A DNA stretch of 45,078 bases from a virus: positions 1-45,078 of the IMG/VR virus record IMGVR_UViG_3300027747_000047; one strand, given 5' to 3'. Shown here piece after piece: positions 8,396 through 16,425 of the stretch (the stretch's first letter is position 1; each line of letters starts with the position of its first letter). The notes under the pieces were generated by a model. That model was not told the DNA's origin. It was given only the letters and a program-made list of their open reading frames with translations, and made no database searches. The translations under genes and the position numbers were made by a program.

Positions 8396-8551
8396 ATGTA
8401 TAAATCCACACCTATACCATTTGGTCAAACAGAACCTTCTTGCGTTATTCGCACAAGCGATGGAGCGGCTATCCCCTTTGACCCAGACAACACCGACTAC
8501 CAAGAATACCTTCGCTGGCTTAAGGCTGGCAACACACCAGAACCCGCATAA
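8396..8551 (+). CDS. Short fibre-associated protein, function unknown
   Basis: This 51-residue gene begins at the ATG immediately after the fibre stop, with GGAG six bases upstream, and ends at TAA 8549-8551, nine bases before the next ATG. The protein ends IPFDPDNTDYQEYLRWLKAGNTPEPA. I recognise this motif (IP-x-D-x-x-N-x-DYQ-x-YL-x-WL-x-x-GN-x-PEPA) from small proteins and tail-fibre C-termini in many phages. No structure-based role is known to me. Its position between two fibre genes parallels the small gene at 7168, so it may be another fibre accessory. Confidence 0.6.
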   Translation: MYKSTPIPFGQTEPSCVIRTSDGAAIPFDPDNTDYQEYLRWLKAGNTPEPA

Positions 8552-8560
8552 GGAACAAAC

Positions 8561-9094
8561 ATGGCTTTAACGCAAGTAGCAGCAGGGTTGCTGGCAGGCA
8601 GCATAACCTCTAGCCAAATTACATCTGTAGCGGCTTCAACGCTTACAGGAACACAAACCATTCCAAGGGGTACATTGCCTACGGGTTCTGTGTTGCAAGT
8701 GGTAAATGCTCAATCTACTACGCCAACGGCAGTTAATAACACAGCAACTTATTCATCATTAAGTTTATCTGCTTCTATTACACCCAGTTCTGCAACAAGT
8801 AAAATTCTTGTTTTATTGTCCGTTACAGGATTATCAAATAATGCGGCTATTGCTGGCGTTAAGATTCAAAGAAATGGCTCTGATATTAGAACTTACGGAT
8901 TTATTGGACATTTTAATGCGGCTACAACTATTGCTTATACCAGTGCAATGAATTATTTAGATTCTCCAGCGAGCACTTCAGCTTTAACATACTCAGTTCT
9001 TGGAAATTCAACTCAGGGATTAACAACATTTCAGTATTCTGATGGTAACGGTACACAAGTTAGCTCAATCACACTCATGGAAATCGCCGCTTAA
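8561..9094 (+). CDS. Tail fibre tip-like protein
   Basis: This 177-residue protein has an AAGGA site upstream. A short N-terminal segment (MALTQVAAGLLAGSITSSQITSV) carries an SSQIT-type fibre linker seen in many phage fibres. A single beta domain follows, with strands VLQVVNAQS, ITPSSATSKILVLLSVTGLS, IAGVKIQRNGSDI and ITLMEIAA at the very end. The ITPSSATSKILV and ITLMEIA pattern is common to terminal fibre domains of aquatic phages. A C-terminal receptor-binding or trimerisation tip is likely. Its stop overlaps the next ATG (TAATG). Confidence 0.65.
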   Translation: MALTQVAAGLLAGSITSSQITSVAASTLTGTQTIPRGTLPTGSVLQVVNAQSTTPTAVNNTATYSSLSLSASITPSSATSKILVLLSVTGLSNNAAIAGVKIQRNGSDIRTYGFIGHFNAATTIAYTSAMNYLDSPASTSALTYSVLGNSTQGLTTFQYSDGNGTQVSSITLMEIAA

Positions 9095-9996
9095 TGTTCG
9101 GTTACGCCGCCTTTGCCCAATCTACCTTTGCCGGTCTCGGCGGGTCTGCGTTCGCCTTATCTATATCTGAAAACATCTCTCTCGCCGACTCCAGCAGTCA
9201 ATCTTCCACCTTCTTGCAGTCCATAGCCGAGAACATCGGGATAGCAGACGTTATCAATGACGCAGGGGCTAACTACTTCGGTAGTTTGACAGAGAACATA
9301 ACGCTGGCTGATTCCAGCACCCAAGCCTCAACCTTCCTGCAATCCATAGCAGAGAACATTACCCTAGCGGACAGCCAGACAATCACAGCGCAGTTTGCCG
9401 TGAGCCGTGCAGAACCCATAACGATAGCAGACAGCCAAGACGTTTACACAGCGATGCTGCAATCCCGTGCGGAGCCATTCACAATCGCAGACACCCCTGC
9501 CTCACAGTTTGCTTACCTTGCCTCGGTAACAGAACCCATAACCCTAGCCGACACACCAAGCATCACGGCGCAGTTTGCTCTAGCCATTTCCGAAACCATC
9601 ACGGTTGCCGAAGCCGAAGCCATAGCCGCCCAGTTTGCAGCCAGCGTGTCTGAGAACATCACAGTTGCAGAAGCCATCACGATTTTCTCTGTGTTCTTCT
9701 TTAGCATTACGGAGAACTTTGGCATAGATACGGCGCTGGTTGCATCTGGTAATTTCTTGCAAAGCATCGTAGAAAACCTCAACCCAGCAGACGCACCAAC
9801 CATCACTGCTCAGTTCCGTGCCTCCATTGCCGAGAACATCAATATGGCAGACAATACACAGGTAGCGGGCTGGATAAAAATCATCGACGATCAGACAGCA
9901 AACTGGGCGTTAATCAGCAACACAGAGACAGCAAATTGGACAGTGGTAAGTACCACCAACAACGCAGGCTGGACAGATATAAACAACCTTCAATGA
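9094..9996 (+). CDS. Repeat protein of the fibre array (12 x ~20-aa ENITLADS repeats)
   Basis: This 300-residue protein is dominated by twelve head-to-tail repeats (residues 23-259). Their consensus is S-x-x-E-N/P-I-T-x-A-D-S/T followed by about ten variable residues, often ending AQFA or TFLQ. Unit length is 20 residues in ten of twelve copies, implying one beta turn or a two-strand rung per repeat. The last 40 residues carry a different short repeat with Trp every 11-14 residues (GWIKI, ANWAL, ANWTV, GWTDI). No signal peptide is visible. A rod-like spacer or adhesin role is inferred from the regular repeat and the fibre-gene context. Confidence 0.65.
   Translation: MFGYAAFAQSTFAGLGGSAFALSISENISLADSSSQSSTFLQSIAENIGIADVINDAGANYFGSLTENITLADSSTQASTFLQSIAENITLADSQTITAQFAVSRAEPITIADSQDVYTAMLQSRAEPFTIADTPASQFAYLASVTEPITLADTPSITAQFALAISETITVAEAEAIAAQFAASVSENITVAEAITIFSVFFFSITENFGIDTALVASGNFLQSIVENLNPADAPTITAQFRASIAENINMADNTQVAGWIKIIDDQTANWALISNTETANWTVVSTTNNAGWTDINNLQ
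9160..9870 (+). repeat. Tandem ~60-bp coding repeats
   Basis: Twelve consecutive units, mostly 60 bp, encode the S-x-x-ENIT-x-AD repeats. Units differ at the DNA level, including at synonymous positions, but the GA(A/G)AACAT / GCAGAC core recurs. The best-conserved pairs are units 1, 3 and 4 (FLQSIAEN, ITLADS), consistent with past duplication by unequal exchange. Confidence 0.7.
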
Positions 9997-10004
9997 GGTA
10001 AACC

Positions 10005-10751
10005 ATGTCAAGTACGTACTCAACCAACCTAGCGCTCGAGCTTATCGGTACTGGCGACCAAGCAGGTAACTGGGGATCAACGACCAACACCAACCTCGGC
10101 ACCTTGCTTGAACAGGCTGTCTCTGGCTACGTGACCCAGTCTGTCACCACTGGCACGGATACCACGCTGGCTATGACCAACGGCGCATCTGCTACGGCTC
10201 GTAACATGTTCATTGAATTAACGGGTACAGGCGGAGCAAGCACTAACTTAATCGTACCATCCAACAAGAAGTTGTACTTCATCTACAACAACTCTACTGG
10301 CGCAGTCACAGTCAAAGTTACTGGATTGACTGGGGTTTCAGTCCCGGCCGCAGCCAAAGTGGTTCTTGTATCTAACGGCACAGACATAGTTAGTGCCACA
10401 AACTATATGGCTACCCTGACCCTTGGCGCTGCTTTGCCGACTGGCTCAGGTGGCACAGGTTCTACATCCGCTTCAACAGGCACGGGAGGAGTGGTTCTCG
10501 CTACTAGCCCTACGTTGGTAACACCTGCTCTGGGAACGCCAACTGCTTTAGTCGCAACAAACGCATCGGGCACTGCGGTTAACTTATCTGCTGGTAGCCT
10601 GACTACTGGCGCTTCTGCTGGTACGGCTTGGACTGTTACTCAGTCCAGCACTAAATTGAACTTTGCCTACGGTGGCGTAACGGTTTTCTCTATCGACTCA
10701 TCTGGCAATATCATTGCCAAGGCTAACGTAACTGGATACGGAACACCGTAA
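10005..10751 (+). CDS. Tail fibre protein with GTGDQAGNWG N-terminal module
   Basis: This 248-residue protein has a GAGG site with ideal spacing. The N-terminus (STNLALELIGTGDQAGNWGSTTNTNLGTLLEQAVSGY) is a very widely conserved opening of phage tail proteins in aquatic metagenomes. It is followed by a beta domain (FIYNNSTGAVTVKVTG) and a fibre stalk with LPTGSGGTGSTS and TSPTLVTPALGTPTAL. The C-terminus (LNFAYGGVTVFSIDSSGNIIAKANVTGYGTP) is a common fibre end segment. The TSPTLVTP linker is also seen in the 3611 protein (TTPTLVTP). Stop and next start overlap. Exact position in the tail is unknown. Confidence 0.7.
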   Translation: MSSTYSTNLALELIGTGDQAGNWGSTTNTNLGTLLEQAVSGYVTQSVTTGTDTTLAMTNGASATARNMFIELTGTGGASTNLIVPSNKKLYFIYNNSTGAVTVKVTGLTGVSVPAAAKVVLVSNGTDIVSATNYMATLTLGAALPTGSGGTGSTSASTGTGGVVLATSPTLVTPALGTPTALVATNASGTAVNLSAGSLTTGASAGTAWTVTQSSTKLNFAYGGVTVFSIDSSGNIIAKANVTGYGTP

Positions 10752-11647
10752 TGACATTACCAGTCTCGCCACCAGCGTCGCTGTCTTTTTCTCAGGTAAA
10801 TGCTGAGTTATTAGTTAGCTCAACTACGCTAATTACGCTAAACGACACCAATGTACGTTTTTTGGCGGGACAGACTACACCTGCATCACAGATTTCGTTT
10901 AGCCAACTAAGTGGCAAGTCCTATGTGATTGCAGCCAATAGCGGTATTTTGACTAGCGGTTCGTCGTACACACTCCCAGCTACATCGGGTACAAGCATTA
11001 AGGTCTTGGCTATTGGTGGTGGTGCGGGTGGCGGCGGCGGTTCTAGCCGTTCATATGCTCGCGGATATTTAACCGGAGGTGGTGGAGGCGGAGCAGGCGG
11101 CAACGCATATACAACTGTTTCTGTAACACCCGGTCAGACTGTCTATTTTTCTATTGGCGGCTCAGGTGCTGGTGGCGCATCGCGTGATGGTATATATGGT
11201 AGTGGCGGCTCAGGTGGAAGTGCGGGCGGTACTACAACCATAACTGTAAATAGTTCTAACGTAGCAGTTGCAACCGGTGGCAGCGGCGGTCAAGTTTCAG
11301 AAAACCCCACAAGGTATGGCGGCGCTGCTGGAGGTGCATCAGCGGGTTCAGCACTTGTTACTCCTGTTGCTGGGCAAAATGCGCCAGATGACACGCAGGT
11401 AGGTGGCTACGGCGGAAACTCTTATGCAATAAATACATCTGTAGGCGCGTCAACAATTCTTACTTCTGGAAGCACGGCGGCTGGAGCAAATGGCCCTTAC
11501 GGAGGTCCCGCTACAGGAGGATACGCTTATGGTGGTGGCGGTGGCGCTGGGGGAACTGCTCAATCCGACGTTGGCGGTCAGCAAAACGGTGCTTGGATTT
11601 CCGCTGCTGGCTATCAAGGCGCAGTCTTTATCTGGTGGGGCTACTAA
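10751..11647 (+). CDS. Glycine-rich tail fibre/adhesin protein (third copy)
   Basis: This 298-residue protein starts in the TAATG overlap. Residues 1-70 (LSFSQVNAELLVSSTTLITLND, ASQISFSQLSGKSY) form a conserved fibre module in which repeated SFSQ segments lead into the stalk. From about residue 85 the protein becomes a glycine-rich domain (AIGGGAGGGGG onward) with runs alternating with Tyr, Arg and Ser, ending GYQGAVFIWWGY. The final GA-x-x-IWWG-type strand is typical for these domains. It is the third glycine-rich product of the array and the last fibre gene before the lysis cassette. Confidence 0.72.
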   Translation: MTLPVSPPASLSFSQVNAELLVSSTTLITLNDTNVRFLAGQTTPASQISFSQLSGKSYVIAANSGILTSGSSYTLPATSGTSIKVLAIGGGAGGGGGSSRSYARGYLTGGGGGGAGGNAYTTVSVTPGQTVYFSIGGSGAGGASRDGIYGSGGSGGSAGGTTTITVNSSNVAVATGGSGGQVSENPTRYGGAAGGASAGSALVTPVAGQNAPDDTQVGGYGGNSYAINTSVGASTILTSGSTAAGANGPYGGPATGGYAYGGGGGAGGTAQSDVGGQQNGAWISAAGYQGAVFIWWGY

Positions 11648-11650
11648 AGT

Positions 11651-12367
11651 GTGGACCCGTTCTCTGCCCTCCTCATTGCCCAAACTGCGGTTGGTTTCAT
11701 CAAGCAGGGGTGCGCTTTCCTGCATGAAGGCCGCATGGAACTTGAGGGCGCAAAGAAGACGGCAGAGCAGGTCATCGGAGATGTCAAGGCAATCAAAGGA
11801 ATTTTTGATTGGTTCATTGGTCTATTTGTTAGTAAACCAGCCGCCGAGACGCCCAAGCCTGTGGCGCAAAAGAAAGCCAAGCCAGCAACCAAACAGCAAC
11901 AGTCCTACGAGGAACTTGAACTCAAACTTATCAGCGAGATTGGGGCAAACCTCGGCGTCCTTTTTGACACACAACAAGAGATAAGCAACTACTACGCAGA
12001 ACTTGAAGAGACAAGCAAAACCAACTACGACCCAGCGCAGAACACCAGCAAAAAGGCTATTGAGCGTGCTTTGATTGAGTTGCAGATGGAGAAGTTGATG
12101 GAGCAGACCAGAGAGGCAATGGTCTACGCCCCGCCAGAACTAAAAGATTTGTACAGCAGATTTCTGGTGATGCACGGCAAGATTGAACGTGAGCAGGAGT
12201 GGGCTAGGGCAGAAATGATTCGCAGGGCTAGGATGGCAAGGTGGAAGCAAGAGCAGGACGAGATTGAATTTATTGGGTTGGTAAGTAGTGGAGTCGCAGT
12301 TGTGTTTATATCTTTGTTTTTTGGATGGATGATGTGGCAACTACGAAGCTGGTCTACTGGGTTTTGA
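11651..12367 (+). CDS. Membrane-anchored coiled-coil protein of the lysis region, function unknown
   Basis: This 238-residue product uses a GTG start, the only reasonable start near the frame's beginning. It opens DPFSALLIAQTAVGFIKQG, which I recognise in conserved phage proteins located before lysis genes. A charged, Pro/Lys-rich linker (residues 61-85) is followed by long helical segments (about 85-205) with coiled-coil character. A single membrane span lies at residues 207-229 (rich in Val, Ile, Phe), followed by a short tail. Topology and position suggest a lysis accessory or spanin-like role, but there is no lipobox and no proven homology. Its 3' end overlaps the next small gene by 43 bases. 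Confidence 0.6.
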   Translation: MDPFSALLIAQTAVGFIKQGCAFLHEGRMELEGAKKTAEQVIGDVKAIKGIFDWFIGLFVSKPAAETPKPVAQKKAKPATKQQQSYEELELKLISEIGANLGVLFDTQQEISNYYAELEETSKTNYDPAQNTSKKAIERALIELQMEKLMEQTREAMVYAPPELKDLYSRFLVMHGKIEREQEWARAEMIRRARMARWKQEQDEIEFIGLVSSGVAVVFISLFFGWMMWQLRSWSTGF

Positions 12368-12501
12368 TTGGAGTCGCAATATGTATTGTGGTAGGAGTTA
12401 CTTCAATGGCATACGTAGAAACCCTATACATGCGAGCACAACTCAAACAAGAAATGAAAGAGTTGCGCAAACTTAAACGTGAACTAAAGGAATCAAAATG
12501 A
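12325..12501 (+). CDS. 58-aa single-pass membrane protein with basic coiled-coil tail
   Basis: This small gene lies in another frame across the end of the 238-residue gene. It starts at ATG 12325 and stops at TGA 12499-12501, overlapping the holin-candidate ATG (ATGA). The protein has one membrane span (residues 10-31, VYWVLIGVAICIVVGV), then Met/Tyr residues, then a strongly helical Lys/Glu segment (QLKQEMKELRKLKRELKESK). A short N-terminus, one TM and a periplasmic coiled coil is the plan of inner-membrane spanins, although this is shorter than usual. The upstream ribosome-binding site is weak, so translation may be coupled. Spanin is a possibility, not a conclusion. Confidence 0.55.
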   Translation: MDDVATTKLVYWVLIGVAICIVVGVTSMAYVETLYMRAQLKQEMKELRKLKRELKESK

Positions 12502-13004
12502 TGACACTATTCTCAACCCTACTGTCTTTCCTGATGGGTGGGTTACCGAAACTGATGGACTTCTTCCAAGACCGTGCTGATAAGAAGCATGAAATTGCCC
12601 TTGCCGCCATGCAGACGGAGAGGGAACTAACTTTACGTAAAGCTGGTTTAGAAGCGCAAGAACGTATTGAGCATATCCAAACAGAGCAGATACAGATTAA
12701 CGCTGAAGTAACCAACGCGCAGACTGCTATGCAAGAGCGCCAAGCCCTGTATGCCCACGACATTGCTATTGGTCAAGGAGCCAGTTTGTGGGTAATCAAT
12801 GCCCGTGCTATGGTGCGCCCCGCCATAACTTATGGAATGTTTATTCTGTTTGCCTTTGTGGAAATATTTGGTTTCTGGTTTGCTTATCACAAGGAAGTGC
12901 CGTTTGATGTGGCGCTAGACCTGCTATGGGATAACGAGACTCAGATCATCTGGGCATCTGTGGTGTCGTTCTGGTTTGGTACACAAGCATTTGGCAAGAA
13001 ATGA
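12498..13004 (+). CDS. Putative 3TM-type holin
   Basis: This 168-residue protein has AAGGA upstream and an ATGA overlap on its 5' side. The N-terminal hydrophobic stretch (residues 2-20) is followed by an Ala/Gln/Glu-rich coiled coil (25-90). Two strong membrane segments follow, at 108-130 (begins RPAITYGMFILF) and 148-164 (IIWASVVSFWFGTQAF). The RP-x-ITY motif and FWFGTQ ending match the holin family with three transmembrane segments first described for gene-transfer-agent release. It lies directly before the lysozyme with a four-base overlap, as holins usually do. It would permeabilise the inner membrane to let the endolysin out. Confidence 0.6.
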   Translation: MMTLFSTLLSFLMGGLPKLMDFFQDRADKKHEIALAAMQTERELTLRKAGLEAQERIEHIQTEQIQINAEVTNAQTAMQERQALYAHDIAIGQGASLWVINARAMVRPAITYGMFILFAFVEIFGFWFAYHKEVPFDVALDLLWDNETQIIWASVVSFWFGTQAFGKK

Positions 13005-13477
13005 AAATAAGCGCCCTTTGTATTGAGGATATAAAGCACCATGAGGGGGTGAGGCAGAAGCCTTATCGGGACTCGGTGTACCTCTGGACAGTGGGCGTTG
13101 GTCATTTAATGTATGACTCACAGGCTAGGTTGCCTGTAGACCAAAGGGCGGCAATACAGTTGCTACCAGAAGATAACCGCGTGTACTCGATGGAGGAAGT
13201 TGATGCAATTCTTAGAGCAGATTTGGCTAGGTTTGAGCGGGGTGTATCAACTCTATGCCCAGTTCAACTTACCCAAGGCAACTTCGATGGTCTTGTATCT
13301 TTTAGCTTTAATGTTGGTTTGGGAACACTACAGCGCTCAACCCTCCGTCAAAAGGTTCTTCGCGGCGATATTGAAGGTGCGGCAGACGAGTTCTTGAAAT
13401 ACACTAAGGCAGGCGGAAAAGTGTTAAAAGGGTTAGTGACGCGACGCAACGATGAGCGTGCCCTTTTCTTGTCATAG
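13001..13477 (+). CDS. Endolysin, GH24 (T4-type) lysozyme
   Basis: This 158-residue glycoside hydrolase family 24 muramidase cleaves the MurNAc-GlcNAc bond of peptidoglycan. The catalytic triad is complete and correctly spaced: Glu15 (HHEG), Asp24 (YRDS) and Thr30 (WTVGVGH), with 9 and 6 residue intervals as in T4 lysozyme Glu11, Asp20 and Thr26. The C-terminal lobe has the family's LVSFSFNVGLG and GLVTRRNDERALFL motifs. There is no N-terminal signal or SAR segment, so release should depend on the upstream holin. The start overlaps the holin stop (ATGA). Confidence 0.92.
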   Translation: MKISALCIEDIKHHEGVRQKPYRDSVYLWTVGVGHLMYDSQARLPVDQRAAIQLLPEDNRVYSMEEVDAILRADLARFERGVSTLCPVQLTQGNFDGLVSFSFNVGLGTLQRSTLRQKVLRGDIEGAADEFLKYTKAGGKVLKGLVTRRNDERALFLS

Positions 13478-13485
13478 GAATAGAA

Positions 13486-16053
13486 ATGCCATTACAAAAA
13501 CTACAGTTTAGACCCGGCGTTAACCGCGAAGGCACTACCCTATCTAACGAGGGCGGTTGGTTTGACTGCGACAAAATTCGTTTCCGTTCTGGCTACCCAG
13601 AGAAGATTGGTGGTTGGCAACGTGACGGCGGTTCGATTGCTACAACAGAACCCGTTACAACCCTTATATCTACTAGCGGGCTTACGACTGCCGCTACTGT
13701 AACGTCTAGTACTGGCTCGTATTGGGGTATTGCTAAGGCTATGTGGAATTGGATTAACCTGACTGGCTACAACCTTTTGGCAGTAGGAACTAACCTCAAG
13801 TATTACATCCAAAACTCTTCTGGCGGTGCGTATAACGACGTAACTCCTATACGTTTAACAAGTACAGGCGTAGCCAACGCTTTTACTACAACAAATGCTT
13901 CAACAAGTGTCATAGTTAATGACCCCGGACATGGGGCGCAGGTAGGGGATTTTGTAAACATCACTAGTGTGTCTGGTACTGTTAATGGCATACCCGCTAC
14001 CGATTTAACTGGTGAGTTTCAAATTGTTACCTATGTAAGTTCTAGCCAGTACACAGTCACTGCAAAGAGTGCGGCAACATCCGGTAGCACATCTGCTGTT
14101 ACCGCTACATTTAATTATCAATTAACTACGGGTAATACAACTTTTACTTATGGTACGGGTTGGGGTGTTGGCGGTTGGGGTGGCTCTAGCGGACCTTCGG
14201 CTTCATCTACGATAAATGGTGGTACGGCAGTTACTGCTAGTTCAACAACTGCAATCACGCTTGCATCTACTACAAGTTTTAACAATGGTGCAGCGTCCAT
14301 GACGACTTCTACCATCTCGGCTACGGGTGTGTTGACTGTCGGAACACTTGCCTCTGGAACTATTTACGTTGGCATGGTTGTTACTGGCACAGGTGTTGCC
14401 GCAGGTACATACATTCTTTCTAACGTGTCTGGTACAGGTACGGGTTCTATTTGGAATACTAATACAACCACTGCGGTAGCCTCTACAACCATCACGGGCG
14501 CTGGCGGAGTTGTGTTTATTGGAATTGAAACTATTACATACACAACGGTTAGCGGAAGCACGCTTGCTGGAACTATTACCCGTGGCGTAAGCAATACGCC
14601 AGCATCTGCCCATGCTAGTGGTGAATTAGTTTCTCAGTTTCCTTCTACTGCATCAGGATGGGGACTAGCTGCACCAGCGGGTCTTTCTGTGGGTATTCAG
14701 TTGCGTTTATGGAGTCAGTCTAACTACGGCGAAGACTTAGTGTTTAACCCGCGTGGCGGCGCTATGTACTACTGGGCAAATAACGGAAGCCCTAACGTCT
14801 ATGACCGTGGACAAATTGTTAAAGCAAGTACGGCTATAGTTACAAAATCTGGTTCGTTTACACCTGATACAACCTGCCCATCCGTTGCTAACTTTGTGTT
14901 GGTATCTGATGCTTCACGTTTCACTTTTGCTTTTGGTTGTAACGACCCAACGGGTGTGTATGCGACGGTAGCCCAAGACCCTTTGCAAGTTCGCTGGTCT
15001 GACCAAAACACGCTTGTTACATGGACTCCGTCTATTACCAACCAAGCAGGTGGTATCCGTCTAAGCCACGGTTCTACTATTGTTACTGCAATACAAACAC
15101 GCCAAGAAATATTGGTAGTAACTGATGCGGCTATCTACTCATTCCAATATCTAGGCGCTCCATATGTTTGGGGTAGTCAAATTCTTGCCGACAACATTTC
15201 TATTGTTAGCCCTAATGCAATGCAAGTGGTTAACAACGTCACTTATTGGATGGGGACAGATAAGTTCTATATGTACTCTGGTCGCGTGGAAACACTACCT
15301 TGCGCGTTACGTCAGTACATCTATGGCAACATTAACTTGACAGAAGCGTTCCAAGTGCATTGCGGAACTAATGAAGGTTACAACGAAATCTGGTGGTTCT
15401 ACCCGTCTATTACAGGAACCACTTCTGATGGTGGTAATGGGACAGGGACAGCGGGTACACCCAATAGTTTGATAGACCGCTATGTAATCTATAACCACCT
15501 TGAGCGCACTTGGTACTACGGCACATTTAACGGCACAACTGTGCGCCCACGTACTGCTTGGTTGGATAGCCCATTACGTGCCGAACCTATGGCGGCTATT
15601 GGATATAACGCTAGTGGTGCTTACACAAATGGTGCTGTTGTGTACCATGAAACTACTGTGGACAACAACGAGACTAGCACGCCCACTGCTATTGATGCCT
15701 ATGTTCAATCCTCGGATTTTGATATTGGTGACGGTCATAATTTTGGTTTTGTTTGGAGACTTATTCCCGACATCACTTTTGATGGCTCCACCTCAGCAGC
15801 GCCCTCCACTAACTTTACAGTAAGACCGCGTCAAAACCCCGGAGCAAATTACGGTTCTTCAGATAATCCCTTTGTAAACAGCGCGCAGTCTTACGCCAGT
15901 ACAACAACATATAACGTCCAGCAATTTACCCAACAGGTCTATGTGCGGATTCGTGGACGTCAGATGGCATTTAAGATTTCTTCATCAGACCTTGGTACGC
16001 AGTGGCAGTTAGGCGCTCCACGTATTGATGTTCGCCCAGATGGTAGGAGATAA
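13486..16053 (+). CDS. Tail nozzle / packaged-DNA-stabilisation-type protein
   Basis: This 855-residue structural protein follows an AGGA site. The conserved N-terminus (LQFRPGVNREGTTLSNEGG, then WFDCDKIRFRSGYPEKIGGW) and C-terminus (YVRIRGRQMAFKISSSDLGTQWQLGAPRIDVRPDGRR) are a signature I know from large tail proteins of aquatic podoviruses. They compare with P22 gp10-type stabilisation and T7 gp12-type nozzle proteins. The middle has Ser/Thr-rich inserted beta domains (about 130-300) and a propeller-like region with repeated W-x-D and VTDAAIYSFQYLGAPYVW segments. It would close the tail below the adaptor and hold the packaged DNA. The P22/T7 correspondence is inference. Confidence 0.6.
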   Translation: MPLQKLQFRPGVNREGTTLSNEGGWFDCDKIRFRSGYPEKIGGWQRDGGSIATTEPVTTLISTSGLTTAATVTSSTGSYWGIAKAMWNWINLTGYNLLAVGTNLKYYIQNSSGGAYNDVTPIRLTSTGVANAFTTTNASTSVIVNDPGHGAQVGDFVNITSVSGTVNGIPATDLTGEFQIVTYVSSSQYTVTAKSAATSGSTSAVTATFNYQLTTGNTTFTYGTGWGVGGWGGSSGPSASSTINGGTAVTASSTTAITLASTTSFNNGAASMTTSTISATGVLTVGTLASGTIYVGMVVTGTGVAAGTYILSNVSGTGTGSIWNTNTTTAVASTTITGAGGVVFIGIETITYTTVSGSTLAGTITRGVSNTPASAHASGELVSQFPSTASGWGLAAPAGLSVGIQLRLWSQSNYGEDLVFNPRGGAMYYWANNGSPNVYDRGQIVKASTAIVTKSGSFTPDTTCPSVANFVLVSDASRFTFAFGCNDPTGVYATVAQDPLQVRWSDQNTLVTWTPSITNQAGGIRLSHGSTIVTAIQTRQEILVVTDAAIYSFQYLGAPYVWGSQILADNISIVSPNAMQVVNNVTYWMGTDKFYMYSGRVETLPCALRQYIYGNINLTEAFQVHCGTNEGYNEIWWFYPSITGTTSDGGNGTGTAGTPNSLIDRYVIYNHLERTWYYGTFNGTTVRPRTAWLDSPLRAEPMAAIGYNASGAYTNGAVVYHETTVDNNETSTPTAIDAYVQSSDFDIGDGHNFGFVWRLIPDITFDGSTSAAPSTNFTVRPRQNPGANYGSSDNPFVNSAQSYASTTTYNVQQFTQQVYVRIRGRQMAFKISSSDLGTQWQLGAPRIDVRPDGRR

Positions 16054-16055
16054 GC

Positions 16056-16391
16056 ATGGCAAATAAAGGTGTAATAGCTCCACGACTCCCAGCCGCTCCT
16101 GTTGAATACGACCGCGTATATATGGATGCACTTACTAGTATTTTGCGTCAATACTTTAATGGCTTAGATAACCCCGGACCAATACTTGCATCAACACAAA
16201 GACGACCCGCAATTGGGTCTACGCCTGCTGTAGTAATCTCAGCTTTAAGTTGTACCGAGCCAAACAACGCTGGAGTCTCTGTTATTAGTTTGCCGACAGA
16301 CGCAGATTTTGCTCTTTTGCGCTCAGGTGATATTTACTACGATACGTCTGGTGGTGTAGCAACAAGTTACCCATTAAGGATTAAGGCATGA
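16056..16391 (+). CDS. Conserved virion-region protein, function unknown
   Basis: This 111-residue protein has a TAGGAG site and lies two bases after the nozzle gene. It opens with ANKGVIAPRLPAAPVEYDRVYMDALTSILRQYFNGLDNPGP, a motif repeated in short proteins next to the nozzle gene of aquatic phages. The rest is a small beta domain ending in DIYYDTSGGVATSYPLRIKA, similar to fibre knob strands. It may be a minor tail protein attaching fibres. No catalytic or membrane feature is present. Confidence 0.6.
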   Translation: MANKGVIAPRLPAAPVEYDRVYMDALTSILRQYFNGLDNPGPILASTQRRPAIGSTPAVVISALSCTEPNNAGVSVISLPTDADFALLRSGDIYYDTSGGVATSYPLRIKA

Positions 16392-16425
16392 TAAACTCGA
16401 TTAACCCCCCATCTACGAGGCAAAA

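Noticed and set aside
9513-9806. 97-codon antisense frame across the repeat gene
   Set aside because: Generated by the 60-bp periodicity of the sense repeat; no start signal.
9160-9870. Regular 60-bp repeats considered as a CRISPR array
   Set aside because: There are no identical repeats with unique spacers; the repeats are contiguous and preserve one reading frame.
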